DNA from: Acidiferrimicrobium sp. IK
Lineage (GTDB): Bacteria; Actinomycetota; Acidimicrobiia; Acidimicrobiales; Palsa-688
Reading direction: 5' to 3'
Length of the DNA stretch: 64,000 nucleotides
Assembly: GCF_025499425.1 (NCBI RefSeq)
Contig: NZ_JAIMCB010000010.1
Coordinates: 1-64,000 of the forward strand
Shown here: positions 51,426 to 59,478 of the stretch, in pieces
Layout of the letters: each line of letters starts with the position of its first letter
Numbering within the stretch: position 1 is the stretch's first letter
Translations under genes and position numbers: made by a program
Notes under the pieces: generated by a model
What the model was told of the DNA's origin: nothing
What the model saw: only the letters and a program-made list of their open reading frames with translations
Database searches by the model: none

Positions 51426-52339
51426 CCGCTGGCCATCCGCCGGACGTTCGCCGCGAAGGCGGTCGCCATCGACGCGTAGGACTCGTGGGTGACCCCGCCG
51501 ATGTGAGGGGTGACCGTCACGTTCATGCGTAGGAGGGGGTCGGCCGGGTCGATCGGTTCGCTCCAGGCCACGTCGAGCCCGGCTCCGGCTAGGCGCCCCG
51601 AGCGCAACGCTTCGAGCAAGGAGTCGTAGTCCACCACCGGGCCTCGCCCCACGTTGACGACGATCCCCTCGGGGCCGAGGGCGTCGAGCTGCCGACGCCC
51701 CACCAGCCCCCGCGTGTCTTCGGTCAGCGGGCAGCAGACGACCAACGCGCCGGAGCGGGTCAAGGATTCCACCAAGCCGTCAGTGGTCGCGTAGTGCGCC
51801 TCGTCGATCAGGGCGGCCATGGAGGGGTAGGCGTCGAGAGTCCGGCGCGAGACGACCAGCGGGGTGGCGCCGAACGCCAGGAGGCGACGGGTCACCTCCG
51901 CTCCGATGGCACCCGCGCCGAGCACGGTCACCGTCCGCGTGGCGAGGGTATGGCCGTACGGTTGCCCGACTTGTGCGAGGTCCACGGCGCGGCGGGCGTC
52001 GTCGAACCGGCGCAGCAGGGCGAGGAGGTGCAGCAGGGCGATCTCCGAGACCGCAACCGCGTTGCCGGTCTCTCCCCCCGGCAAGAACGCGACCGGGATC
52101 CCCCGCTCCCGGGCCGCCGCGATGTCCACCCCTTGGAGGCCGACGCCGAACTGTTGGATCATCCGGGGGCGGGTCGCGTCCATCAGTGCCGCGTCGATGA
52201 TCCCGCCGAGCGGGGCGAGCACGTCGACGGTCTGATCCTGAAGCTCGCCGGGGATATCGAAAAAGACGGCGTCAGGCAACGCCACCTGCAGCGCTCGGCG
52301 GACCTCCGCAAAACCGCCCCCACACAAGCCGATGATCAC
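51398..52339 (-). CDS. D-isomer-specific 2-hydroxyacid dehydrogenase
   Basis: 313 aa. IQQFGVGLQGVDIAAARERGIPVAFLPG, NAD-binding VTVLGAGAIGAEVTRRLLAFG, catalytic Arg in VNVGRGPVVD, Glu in ...SEPIDP and His in TPHIGGVTHES. It reduces 2-oxoacids or oxidises D-2-hydroxyacids with NAD(H); the substrate is not evident (phosphoglycerate is unlikely at this length). Its last 28 bp overlap the sigma remnant on the other strand. Confidence 0.9.
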   Translation of the reverse strand: MIIGLCGGGFAEVRRALQVALPDAVFFDIPGELQDQTVDVLAPLGGIIDAALMDATRPRMIQQFGVGLQGVDIAAARERGIPVAFLPGGETGNAVAVSEIALLHLLALLRRFDDARRAVDLAQVGQPYGHTLATRTVTVLGAGAIGAEVTRRLLAFGATPLVVSRRTLDAYPSMAALIDEAHYATTDGLVESLTRSGALVVCCPLTEDTRGLVGRRQLDALGPEGIVVNVGRGPVVDYDSLLEALRSGRLAGAGLDVAWSEPIDPADPLLRMNVTVTPHIGGVTHESYASMATAFAANVRRMASGQPVQHRAA

Positions 52340-52453
52340 CGTCCGATCATGTCACCGGGCCCGTGCGGGCGTTCGCGGCTTGTGGGTGGCTATGAGCCTG
52401 GGAGTACGATTCCTCCCGCGTAGGTGAACGCCGATAACACAGGGGAGACGGCC

Positions 52454-53710
52454 ATGACCACCACCGACACCGCAGAGCTGGCGGGGCGCCTGTTCGTGCT
52501 TCCCGAAGAGTGGGCCGACATGGACCGGTGGCACGCGGTCATCGGCGAGGCGCGGCGCTCGACGCCCATCGTCTCGGTGTCCATCGACGGCTTCCAGCCG
52601 TTCTGGGCCCTGACCAGGTACGCAGACGTCATGGCCGTGTCGCGCGACAACGACACGTGGCACAACACGACCCGGTCGGTGCTGATGGCCAACGCCGAAT
52701 GGGACGGCATGCTCGGGGCCGGGGTGCCCGAACCGATGAGCCTGGTGCACCTCGACGGCGTCGAGCATCGGGACGACCGCCAGGTGACCAACGACTGGTT
52801 CAAGCCGGCGGCGGTCCGCCACCGTCAGGAGCGCATCGACGCCCTGACCGACATGTTCATGGCCAAGATGCGCGACCTGGGCGGCGAGTGCGACTTCGCT
52901 CGGGACATCGCCCAACCCTTCACCCTGCGGGTGATCATGGACATCTACGGCGTGCCGGAATCCGACGAGCCGCTCATGCTCGAGCTGACCCAGGGCCTCT
53001 TCGGGGCAGCCGACCCCGAGTTCATCGGCGAAGCAGCGACACCGGCCGAGGTGTTCGTCAACGCGGCCTTCAAGTTCATGAGCTACTTCGCCGCCATCAC
53101 CGAGGACCGCCAGAAGTGCCCGACCGGGGACCTCGCCAGTGTCATCGCCAACGGTCAGCCGGGCGGGTGCCCGATGGGCGACATCCAGCGCCTCTGGTAC
53201 TACATCATCGTGGCCACCGCCGGCCACGACACCACCTCCTTCGCGCTTTCCGGCGGGGTCGAGGCAATGCTGAGGGACCCGTCGCAGCTTCGGGCCGTCC
53301 GGGACGATCCGTCGCTGGCCGCCAACGCCGCGGAGGAGACCATCCGTTGGACCTCCCCGGTGCGCCACTTCATGCGCTACGCCACCCGCGACACCGAGAT
53401 CGCCGGCACTGCGATCCCCGCCGGCGGGGCCGCGTTGCTGTCGTATCCCAGCGCCAACCGGGACGAGACGGTCTTCGAGGACCCCGACACCTTCGACGTC
53501 CGGCGGCACAACGCCGATCGGCTGGCGGCCTTCGGCGGCGGCGCCCACTTTTGTCTCGGTTCGCAGTTCGCCCGCCGGGAGGTGAGGACCTTCCTCGGCC
53601 GGATGGCCCAGGAGCTGGCCGATATCGAGCCGGCGGGCCCGGCGGAGTGGTCGCAGTCGGCGTTCGTATCCGGCGTGAAGCACCTGCCGATGCGCTACAG
53701 CTTCTACTAG
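52454..53710 (+). CDS. Cytochrome P450
   Basis: 418 aa from ATG 52454 (GGGGAGA ahead; a GTG at 52424 is less likely). Oxygen-binding I helix ATAGHDTTS, K helix ExxR in AAEETIRW, heme loop FGGGAHFCLGS with the axial Cys. Soluble bacterial class I type needing ferredoxin partners, none of which is adjacent. HLDGVEHRDDR is a usual early motif. It may hydroxylate steroids, terpenes or fatty acids. Followed by a hairpin (53725-53739). Confidence 0.95.
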   Translation: MTTTDTAELAGRLFVLPEEWADMDRWHAVIGEARRSTPIVSVSIDGFQPFWALTRYADVMAVSRDNDTWHNTTRSVLMANAEWDGMLGAGVPEPMSLVHLDGVEHRDDRQVTNDWFKPAAVRHRQERIDALTDMFMAKMRDLGGECDFARDIAQPFTLRVIMDIYGVPESDEPLMLELTQGLFGAADPEFIGEAATPAEVFVNAAFKFMSYFAAITEDRQKCPTGDLASVIANGQPGGCPMGDIQRLWYYIIVATAGHDTTSFALSGGVEAMLRDPSQLRAVRDDPSLAANAAEETIRWTSPVRHFMRYATRDTEIAGTAIPAGGAALLSYPSANRDETVFEDPDTFDVRRHNADRLAAFGGGAHFCLGSQFARREVRTFLGRMAQELADIEPAGPAEWSQSAFVSGVKHLPMRYSFY

Positions 53711-53724
53711 GGACCCCATCGCCC

Positions 53725-53739
53725 CCGGCCCGAGGCCGG
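53725..53739 (+). terminator. Possible terminator after the P450 gene
   Basis: CCGGCC-CGA-GGCCGG, a 6-bp stem with a 3-nt loop, 15 bp after the stop codon, with a T-rich CCTTTTC about 15 nt later. Confidence 0.45.
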
Positions 53740-53812
53740 TTCGGGACCTTTTCGGGCAACTGGTGACCTATGGCACGTAGGAATTCGAGGCCAGATCCGG
53801 GAAAACTGAGCC

Positions 53813-54241
53813 ATGGGCGCTGACGACCTTCCAGGACTGCGACGTGTCGACCGCTGGAGCATGCGGTGGCGGTTGGGACGGATCTGGAAGCAGGGGATGG
53901 CGGAGCGGCGCGCCGCCCGCCTCGATCACGCCCGGCGCCTCGAGGGGAGCGCCCTCAACGGTGCCCGCAGCGGCAGCGGTCGGCTGCTCGTCGACTCGGA
54001 GCTGTACCTGAGCGACGGGGCGAGCCTCGCCATCTGCTGCGCGCACGTCCCGACCTTCGACCGCCTGTTGCGGGCCCTACGGGAGGGTCCGGTGCTCCTC
54101 GAGCGCGTCGCCGATCACCGCCGGTTCATTGGTCTCTACTTCCAGACTCGCCGTGGCCCTCTGGCGATGCTGGTGCAGGACCTCGCGGTGCGCTCCGACG
54201 GCGGTGGCCTGCGCCGCACACCGACCTACAGCTTCGCGTAG
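53813..54241 (+). CDS. Hypothetical protein
   Basis: 142 aa, Arg/Trp-rich at the start (WSMRWRLGRIWKQGMAERRAARLDHARRL, likely helical) followed by a compact beta/alpha portion: GRLLVDSELYLSDGASLAICCAHVPTFDRLLRALREGPVLLERVADHRRFIGLYFQTRRGPLAMLVQDL. No signal or TM. Family not recognised. It is the only gene on the plus strand between the P450 and the Asp23 operon. Confidence 0.65.
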   Translation: MGADDLPGLRRVDRWSMRWRLGRIWKQGMAERRAARLDHARRLEGSALNGARSGSGRLLVDSELYLSDGASLAICCAHVPTFDRLLRALREGPVLLERVADHRRFIGLYFQTRRGPLAMLVQDLAVRSDGGGLRRTPTYSFA

Positions 54242-54256
54242 CCCGCCCACACCCGC

Positions 54257-54433
54257 TCAGTCACCCGACGCCTGGACCAAGACCTCGTCCTCCTCGGAGG
54301 TGAAGGTGACGATCCGCTGCTCGAACCACACCTTCCGGCCTTCCCTGTGGGTTACCGGTCCGTAATCGAGGGTGTCATCGCCGTGCTGAAGGTCCGCGAC
54401 CCTCCGCCGGACCACCTGCGTTCCCCTGGGCAT
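54257..54433 (-). CDS. Short hypothetical protein
   Basis: 58 aa from ATG 54433. MPRGTQVVRRRVADLQHGDDTLDYGPVTHREGRKVWFEQRIVTFTSEEDEVLVQ reads like a small beta-strand protein and not like a shadow frame. Ribosome site weak. Unknown function. Confidence 0.4.
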   Translation of the reverse strand: MPRGTQVVRRRVADLQHGDDTLDYGPVTHREGRKVWFEQRIVTFTSEEDEVLVQASGD

Positions 54434-54584
54434 CGCAACAGAACCTACGCGCTCTCGCCGGCGGGCTGGGGGCAAGCCCAGCCAGGAACGGTCGGACGCT
54501 TGGCGCACCACGCGTAGGGGTAGCGGTCTGGGTACTGGCGGTCGGCCTCGACCTACGAGGTCCCCGGTTGTGGGAGCGTGCAGT

Positions 54585-54767
54585 ATGACAACGGCCCGGT
54601 TTTCCGTGCTCATAGGACTGGTGATCGGCGTGGTTTGGGCGTTCACTGGCATCGCGGGTGCCTTCGTGACCGCTCTGCTCGCGGCCGTCGGTGGCATTGT
54701 CGGCTACGTCGTCACCCACGGCATGGTCGATTTGAGCGCGATCGTCGGTCGCCGCGACGACGACTGA
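54585..54767 (+). CDS. DUF2273-type small membrane protein
   Basis: 60 aa, GGGAG 9 nt upstream. Two hydrophobic segments (SVLIGLVIGVVWAFTGIAGAFVTALLAAVGGIVGYVV) and a short acidic tail. DUF2273 proteins accompany Asp23/Gls24 proteins and anchor them at the membrane. First gene of the envelope operon 54585-57031. Confidence 0.8.
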   Translation: MTTARFSVLIGLVIGVVWAFTGIAGAFVTALLAAVGGIVGYVVTHGMVDLSAIVGRRDDD

Positions 54768-54812
54768 CGAGTCCGGCCCATTTTCCCCACCTTCCCTTCC
54801 CAAGGAGCCCCC

Positions 54813-55304
54813 ATGGCCCGCACCCTCCCCGACGCCACGACCAGCCCCGGTCTCGACGACCCCGCAGCGGATGGCAGCGTCACCGCGCCCGCCCCGACAA
54901 GCACCGACATCGTCGCCAGCGAAGGCGGCAAAGGGCGCACCACGATCGCCGAGTCCGTGGTGGCCAAGATCGCCTCGCTCGCCGCGAAGGAGGTCGAGGG
55001 CGTCGACACGCTCGGCGGGATCCTCTCGGGGGCCATCTCTGGAGTCGTGGGGCGGATCCGAGGCGACGAGCACCGGACCGCTGGAGTCGGGGTTGAAGTC
55101 GGCGAACGCCAGGCCGCAGTCGACCTGTCGATGACCGTCCGCTACCCGTACCCGATCCACGAGACCGCCGAGGCGGTGCGCGAGAACGTCATCGACCGCA
55201 TCGAGGCCATGACCGGCCTGGATGTCGTCGAGGTCAACATCGCCATCACCGACCTGTCCTTCGACGGCACGGGAAGCCCCGGCGCCACCGGTCGGGTCGA
55301 GTAG
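54813..55304 (+). CDS. Asp23/Gls24 family envelope stress protein
   Basis: 163 aa. After a Thr/Pro-rich start, TTIAESVVAKIASLAAKEVEGVDTLGG, a charged middle, VEVGERQAAVDLSMTVRYPYPIHETAEAVRENVIDRIEAMTGLDVVEVNIAITDLSF. This is the full Asp23 pattern. These proteins form a layer at the membrane and respond to alkali or envelope stress. AAGGAG lies just before the ATG. Confidence 0.92.
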   Translation: MARTLPDATTSPGLDDPAADGSVTAPAPTSTDIVASEGGKGRTTIAESVVAKIASLAAKEVEGVDTLGGILSGAISGVVGRIRGDEHRTAGVGVEVGERQAAVDLSMTVRYPYPIHETAEAVRENVIDRIEAMTGLDVVEVNIAITDLSFDGTGSPGATGRVE

Positions 55305-55312
55305 ACGATCGG

Positions 55313-55669
55313 ATGACCCGTCCCGCCGCGGCCGCCGTCGCCGCCACCGCCGCCGACACGGCCCGACGCGTCCCCGGGGTGGTCGACCTCGACTCCGGCC
55401 CCCTCGGCACGAAGGTCACCTACGGCAGCAACGGCCGGGTGCCAGGGATAACGGTCCGCAACAGTGACGGTGCCCGCAGGGTCACGCTTCACCTAAAGCT
55501 GGCTTGGGGGCCGGTGACCCCGATCGCGAAGTCCGCCATTGACGCCGTGCTGGACGCCCTCCAGTCGGAGTACCCCGACGCTGGCCCCTGGCAAGTCGAC
55601 GTCGAGGTTCTCGACATGGCCGACCCCGACGCCGTCGAGGCCCCCAGCCCGCGGGACGTCGTGGCGTGA
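55313..55669 (+). CDS. Second, short Asp23/Gls24-like protein
   Basis: 118 aa: VAATAADTARRVPGVVDLDSGPLGTKVTYGSNGRVPGITV then LHLKLAWGPVTPIAKSAIDAVLDALQ, an Asp23 fold without the typical end motif. Lies 8 bp after the first Asp23 gene; its stop overlaps the GTG of the next (GTGA). Probably makes hetero-oligomers with its neighbour. Confidence 0.75.
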   Translation: MTRPAAAAVAATAADTARRVPGVVDLDSGPLGTKVTYGSNGRVPGITVRNSDGARRVTLHLKLAWGPVTPIAKSAIDAVLDALQSEYPDAGPWQVDVEVLDMADPDAVEAPSPRDVVA

Positions 55670-56259
55670 GACGCCTGGACCGGTCCGTGGCCCTGCTCTT
55701 GGGCCTCGGCGTTGCCGGGGCGGCGGTCATCGCCGGGATCGAGACGATGCTGCTCGTGCTCGGCGAGCCGTCGCTGGTCGTACCGCGCTCGGACTGGGCC
55801 CGGACCCTTTCCAGCCTGCGCTGGAACGACACCGCGCTGGCGGTAGTGGCGGGCGGCGTGGCCGCCGGCGGGGCGCTCCTGCTCTTGGTGCAGGTGATCC
55901 CCCGCAAGCCAGTGCGCCTCCTGCTGCGCAGCGGTGCCCACGCCGGCACGTGGCTGTCGCGCAAGGGTCTCGGCCGCAAGGTCGCCTATGACGTCGCCGC
56001 GCTGGCGCAGGTGAGCCGCAGCTCCGCCAGGGTGGGGCGGCGCCGGGTCCGGGTCCAGGCCCGCCTGGAGCCGGGCATCGAGGCGGCGGCAGGCAAGGCG
56101 GCGGTGCTCGGCGCGGCCACCTCCGCGCTGGAGCAGTGGCCCCTCGTGGTGCCGCTGCGGGTGACGGCCCGGGTGCGGACCACCCGTCTCCCCACCACGC
56201 CCGGCGAGCGCCCCCTCGAGCAGCGAGCCGCGATCAGCGGGCCGGCGAGGGCGTCGTGA
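55666..56259 (+). CDS. DUF6286/AmaP-like membrane protein
   Basis: 197 aa. Two TMs (SVALLLGLGVAGAAVIAGIETMLLVL; ALAVVAGGVAAGGALLLLVQVI) flank a short loop, followed by a cytoplasmic Asp23-like region (RRVRVQARLEPGIEAA...PLRVTARVRTTRL). Known as the alkaline shock anchor type. The last codons and stop lie in a 24-bp tandem duplication (56239-56286). Confidence 0.75.
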   Translation: MRRLDRSVALLLGLGVAGAAVIAGIETMLLVLGEPSLVVPRSDWARTLSSLRWNDTALAVVAGGVAAGGALLLLVQVIPRKPVRLLLRSGAHAGTWLSRKGLGRKVAYDVAALAQVSRSSARVGRRRVRVQARLEPGIEAAAGKAAVLGAATSALEQWPLVVPLRVTARVRTTRLPTTPGERPLEQRAAISGPARAS

Positions 56260-56286
56260 GCTGGGCCGGCGAGGGCGTCGCGAGCT
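56239..56286. repeat. 24-bp tandem duplication over a stop codon
   Basis: Units at 56239-56262 and 56263-56286 differ at one base, T versus C, which makes TGA (the stop) in the first and CGA in the second. The duplication thus fixes where the AmaP-like protein ends. Confidence 0.85.
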
Positions 56287-56305
56287 CGGCTGCGACGGTT
56301 TCGTG

Positions 56306-57031
56306 GTGAGCGAACCCTTGGGCGGTCCGCCGGCGGGGGTCGCCGCGGCGGCCGCCGCCCCCCAGGACTCGACGCTTCTCGTACCCTTGGACCTCCCCGC
56401 CGCCCTCCCTGCGAAGGACCGTCGGCGGGTGGGCGCCAACTCGACCTCGACGGACCGGGTCAACCGGATCGTGCTCGGTTGCCTCGGCGTGATCCTGACC
56501 GCCGCCGGCGTCGCGACGCTGCTGCTCGCCAACGGCGCCCTCCAGTGGTCCGAGACCCCCGGGTCCATATACCGCCGGGGGACGGCTGACGCCCTCGGGG
56601 CCGCGAACCTCTCTGCTGCGATCGCCATGGCGGTGTGCCTGGTGCTGTTGCTCGTCGGGCTGCGTTGGGCGAGGGCCCAGCTGCGACCGGTCTCTGACGG
56701 CGCTCGGCTCGGGACGCTGCGCCTCGGGGACGGGGAGCGGGGGCGTACCAGCGTGCCGGCCTCGGCGGTCGGTCGAGCGGCCGGCGCCGACCTGGCCAGC
56801 TGCCACGGGGTTAGCGCAGCCCGGGTCCGGCTGCTGGCGATCCATCCGGTGCCCCGCGCCGTGGTCGTGGTCGAGATGGCGATCGACGCGGACCCCCGAG
56901 AGGTGATGCTCGAGGTCTCCGCGGCGCTGGGGCGCCTGGCCCGGGCGCTGGCGGCGCCGACCGTCGACGCCGACCTCAGGCTTCGCTTCGGGCGGGAACG
57001 CCGCGCCGGGAAGACCTCGCGGGTGCGCTGA
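56306..57031 (+). CDS. AmaP-like alkaline-shock membrane protein
   Basis: 241 aa from GTG 56306 (GTG 56303 also in frame). Two TMs (NRIVLGCLGVILTAAGVATLLLAN; ANLSAAIAMAVCLVLLLVGLRWA) and a C-terminal domain with Asp23-like alternation (VRLLAIHPVPRAVVVVEMAIDADPREVMLEVSAALGRL). Last gene of the Asp23 operon. Confidence 0.7.
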   Translation: MSEPLGGPPAGVAAAAAAPQDSTLLVPLDLPAALPAKDRRRVGANSTSTDRVNRIVLGCLGVILTAAGVATLLLANGALQWSETPGSIYRRGTADALGAANLSAAIAMAVCLVLLLVGLRWARAQLRPVSDGARLGTLRLGDGERGRTSVPASAVGRAAGADLASCHGVSAARVRLLAIHPVPRAVVVVEMAIDADPREVMLEVSAALGRLARALAAPTVDADLRLRFGRERRAGKTSRVR

Positions 57032-57035
57032 CCCG

Positions 57036-57077
57036 CCGGCGGTTGCCGACCGGCGGTTGCCTACCGGCGGTTGCCTA
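57036..57077. repeat. 14-bp tandem repeat after the Asp23 operon
   Basis: CCGGCGGTTGCCNA three times in a row (57036, 57050, 57064). The region 57032-57158 between convergent genes holds nothing else. Confidence 0.8.
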
Positions 57078-57158
57078 CCGGCCCCCGGACCGTCCAACGA
57101 TCCCCGGGGCGGCAGGTCGGCGCCTGGGGGCTCTGCCGGCCGGGGTGTGGCTCCTGGC

Positions 57159-57479
57159 CTACCCGCCCGGGCCGGTCACGATCGTCGGGCGCAGCCAGAT
57201 CGACCACGGGCGGACGTCTTTGACAGCGAGGATCCCGGCGCGCACCCACGGATCTTCGGAGAACGTGTCCTGCACCCCGGCTGCGTCGGGCGCCTGCATG
57301 GCCATCAGGGCGACCACTCGAGGGTCGGGGTCCTCGATCGGGCCGCCCAACAGGATGCGACCGTCGTCCACCAGCCCGTCGGCGAACCTGGCGTGCTCCG
57401 CCCACAGCGCCTGGTCGCGGATACCACGGTTGTCGTCCCACGCCGGCCCCTGCATGGTCCTGACCGCGAACACCGGCAC
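57159..57479 (-). CDS. YCII-related protein
   Basis: 106 aa from GTG 57479. Ferredoxin-like: PVFAVRTMQGPAWDDNRGIRDQALWAEHARFADGLVDDGRILLGGPI... then VRAGILAVKDVRPWSIW. YCII-domain proteins include dehydrochlorinases and many unknowns; the His in EHARF is at the usual active-site position. 42 bp from the DUF302 gene. Confidence 0.8.
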   Translation of the reverse strand: MPVFAVRTMQGPAWDDNRGIRDQALWAEHARFADGLVDDGRILLGGPIEDPDPRVVALMAMQAPDAAGVQDTFSEDPWVRAGILAVKDVRPWSIWLRPTIVTGPGG

Positions 57480-57521
57480 GCCGTCGATGGTAGTCGGGGC
57501 GCTGGCGGCGAGGCTGTGGCT

Positions 57522-57920
57522 TCAGCCCTGGAGCCGGGCCAGCACGGCTTCCAAAGTGTCGGCCGCCTCGGAGGCCAAGGCCTGCAGCTCTGCGCCGTTG
57601 GGGCTGTCGACGGTGGCGAGCAGCGCCCTCGGGTCGGCGATCGCCACTCTTGTGTGTTGAGGATCGTTCTGCTCGAGCACCACGTTGCACGGCAGCAGGA
57701 GCGCCACTGAGGCATCGAGCTCCAGCGAGCGATGGGCGAAGGCGGGGTTGCAGGCTCCCAGGATCTTCAGCGGAGCGCGCTCGACGCCCAGCTTCGCGGC
57801 CAGGGTGGACGCCACGTCGATCTCGGTCAGGACCCCAAACCCGCCCTCCGACAGCGCCTCACGGACCACCCGCTCCGCGTCGGGCATCGACATCGCGACG
57901 GTGGTTTCGAACGCTTCCAT
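57522..57920 (-). CDS. DUF302 family protein
   Basis: 132 aa from ATG 57920. FETTVAMSMPDAERVVREALSEGGFGVLTEIDVASTLAAKLGVE, LKILGACNPAFAHRSLELDASVALLLPCNVVLEQ, the classic DUF302 sequence with GACNP and LPCN. DUF302 proteins occur with sulfur, heme and copper genes; function not settled. Divergent from the ArsR gene, with an operator between. Confidence 0.88.
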   Translation of the reverse strand: MEAFETTVAMSMPDAERVVREALSEGGFGVLTEIDVASTLAAKLGVERAPLKILGACNPAFAHRSLELDASVALLLPCNVVLEQNDPQHTRVAIADPRALLATVDSPNGAELQALASEAADTLEAVLARLQG

Positions 57921-58009
57921 ACCAACCTCCAAAGGGATCACACCCGACGCAGGCCGGCCGATGCCGCCCTGAAGCTCAGCTCATCCTATACCCCCCCAGG
58001 TACAATGCT

Positions 58010-58033
58010 ACAACTACACAGTTGTTTAGTTGT
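58010..58033. promoter_or_regulatory. ArsR-type operator in the DUF302/ArsR intergenic region
   Basis: ACAACTA (58010-58016) and TAGTTGT (58027-58033) are perfect 7-bp arms with a 10-bp spacer; a nested ACAACT/AGTTGT also exists. A -10-like TACAAT lies at 58001-58006. AT-rich against the background, 7 bp before the ArsR start. Confidence 0.55.
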
Positions 58034-58039
58034 GTTACC

Positions 58040-58399
58040 GTGGTTGGCGTGGCACTCCCGTCGCCGATCCCTGACGCCCTGGTGGATCTGATCGCGCAGC
58101 GTTTCCGGGTCCTGGGGGAGCCGACCAGGATCCGGCTGTTGGACGCGCTCCGCGACGGTTCGGCCACGGTTGCCGAGTTGCAGGTCAGCACCGGGGCTTC
58201 GCAGCAGAACGTGTCCAAGCACCTGGGGATGCTCCTGGACTCGGGCCTGGTCCGGCGGGCCAAGTCCGGGAACCGCTCCTACTACTCGATCGCCGACGAG
58301 AACCTCTTCGACCTCTGCGAACAGGTGTGCGGGAGCCTCCGCCGCCGTCTCTCCCAACTCGACGTACTGCTTCAACCACAAGGAGAACCGACCCCATGA
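58040..58399 (+). CDS. ArsR family transcriptional regulator
   Basis: 119 aa from GTG 58040 or 58049. IAQRFRVLGEPTRIRLLDALRDGSATVAELQVSTGASQQNVSKHLGMLLDSGLVRRAKSGNRSYYSI is the wHTH. One Cys pair at the C-terminus (DLCEQVCGSL) may sense metal, sulfide or redox. No ribosome site; possibly leaderless. Overlaps the DUF2892 gene by 4 nt; likely represses itself and DUF302. Confidence 0.9.
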   Translation: MVGVALPSPIPDALVDLIAQRFRVLGEPTRIRLLDALRDGSATVAELQVSTGASQQNVSKHLGMLLDSGLVRRAKSGNRSYYSIADENLFDLCEQVCGSLRRRLSQLDVLLQPQGEPTP

Positions 58400-58671
58400 C
58401 CCCCACCACGCCCCGCGCCACCTCATCGAGTTGGCCCCTCGAGCGAGTCCTATTTGCCATGGCTGGCTCGGTCACCCTGCTCTCAGCGGTCCTGGCCGCC
58501 ACGGTGTCGAAGTGGTTCTTGCTGCTGACGGCCTTCGTCGGGATCAACCAGTGGCTGTATGTCAGCGTCCGGGCCTGCCCAGTGTCCCTCGTCCTCAAGC
58601 GGACGTGCGGGTTGCGCTCATCGCTGTATCCGGCCGCGACGGCGACACGGTCCACGCTCGGCGGGCGGTGA
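58396..58671 (+). CDS. DUF2892 (YgaP-like) small membrane protein
   Basis: 91 aa, ATG overlapping the ArsR stop; AAGGAG ahead. Two TMs: FAMAGSVTLLSAVLAATV and WFLLLTAFVGINQWLYVSV, then CPVSLVLKRTCGL. The family occurs fused to rhodaneses in YgaP, which exports sulfur species. With ArsR and DUF302 it suggests sulfur or redox stress. Confidence 0.85.
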   Translation: MTPTTPRATSSSWPLERVLFAMAGSVTLLSAVLAATVSKWFLLLTAFVGINQWLYVSVRACPVSLVLKRTCGLRSSLYPAATATRSTLGGR

Positions 58672-58756
58672 GCCCCAGGCCGGCGGCCGCGGATCACCAC
58701 CGGCCGTAGCTGGCAACTTGAGCCCAGTCCGGGCTGGGTCCTCCCTGAGAGTTTCT

Positions 58757-58790
58757 TCCGGTGTAGGCTAGAAGATCAGACACCGGAGGA
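58757..58790 (+). promoter_or_regulatory. Inverted repeat overlapping the ribosome site of the SufR-like gene
   Basis: TCCGGTGT (58757-58764) and ACACCGGA (58780-58787), 8-bp perfect arms, 15-nt loop. The right arm runs into GGAGGA (58785-58790), the ribosome site 6 nt before ATG 58797. Confidence 0.5.
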
Positions 58791-58796
58791 TCAGGC

Positions 58797-59468
58797 ATGG
58801 TGGACGATTCACTGCAGCAAGAGGCGAAGGCGCTGGGCGATCCGACCCGGAACCGCCTGTTCCGTTACATCGCTGACGCGCCTGAACCGGTGGGCGTTGC
58901 GGAGCTCACCGACTACGTGCAGTTGAACCACAACGCGGTCCGCCAGCACCTCGCCGTCCTCAAAGCCGCCGACTTGGTGATCGAGGAAGTCGAAGATCGC
59001 GCTCGGCCCGGTCGACCCAGGCTTCTGTATCGGCTCCACCCCGACGCCTCGGGACGGTGGGGCACCGCCGGCGCCTACCCGTGGCTGGCCACCTTGCTGG
59101 CCCATGCTTTGCGTCGCAGGCAGGACCCGCGCCAGGCGGGACGCCAAGACGGCCATCAGCGCGCCGCGGAACTGTCCGGCACCGGCGACCCAGTCGACCT
59201 TCTCGCAGCGGAGATGGAGCGCCGGGGCTTCCGGCCGACCAGGGTGGAGAAAGGGCGGCGAGTTGAGTTCGTCCTCGGACGGTGCCCGTTCGCAGAGGTG
59301 GCCGAGGCCGATCCGGGTACCGTCTGTCAACTGCACCTGGGCCTGTCCGAGGGCCTAGCCGAAGGGCTTGGCGGTCTCGACGTCGAGCGGTTGGTGGCCA
59401 AGGACCCCCACCGGGCCGGGTGTCGTCTCGTGCTCCACCGTGAACGTTCGGTCGGGGCCACGGCCTGA
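58797..59468 (+). CDS. SufR-like winged-helix regulator with C-terminal Cys cluster
   Basis: 223 aa. wHTH ~5-80: KALGDPTRNRLFRYIADAPEPVGVAELTDYVQLNHNAVRQHLAVLKAADLV. The C-terminal part has RCPFAEVAEADPGTVCQLHLG ... HRAGCRL, i.e. C-x13-C-x31-C plus His, as in SufR-type Fe-S-sensing repressors. It probably binds an Fe-S cluster and senses iron, O2 or NO; DNA target likely includes the palindrome before it. Confidence 0.8.
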   Translation: MVDDSLQQEAKALGDPTRNRLFRYIADAPEPVGVAELTDYVQLNHNAVRQHLAVLKAADLVIEEVEDRARPGRPRLLYRLHPDASGRWGTAGAYPWLATLLAHALRRRQDPRQAGRQDGHQRAAELSGTGDPVDLLAAEMERRGFRPTRVEKGRRVEFVLGRCPFAEVAEADPGTVCQLHLGLSEGLAEGLGGLDVERLVAKDPHRAGCRLVLHRERSVGATA

Positions 59469-59478
59469 GGCCAGAGAA

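Noticed and set aside
58040..58671. Arsenic resistance operon
   Set aside because: No arsenate reductase or arsenite exporter is present; the ArsR lacks the CVC site and its neighbours are DUF302 and DUF2892.
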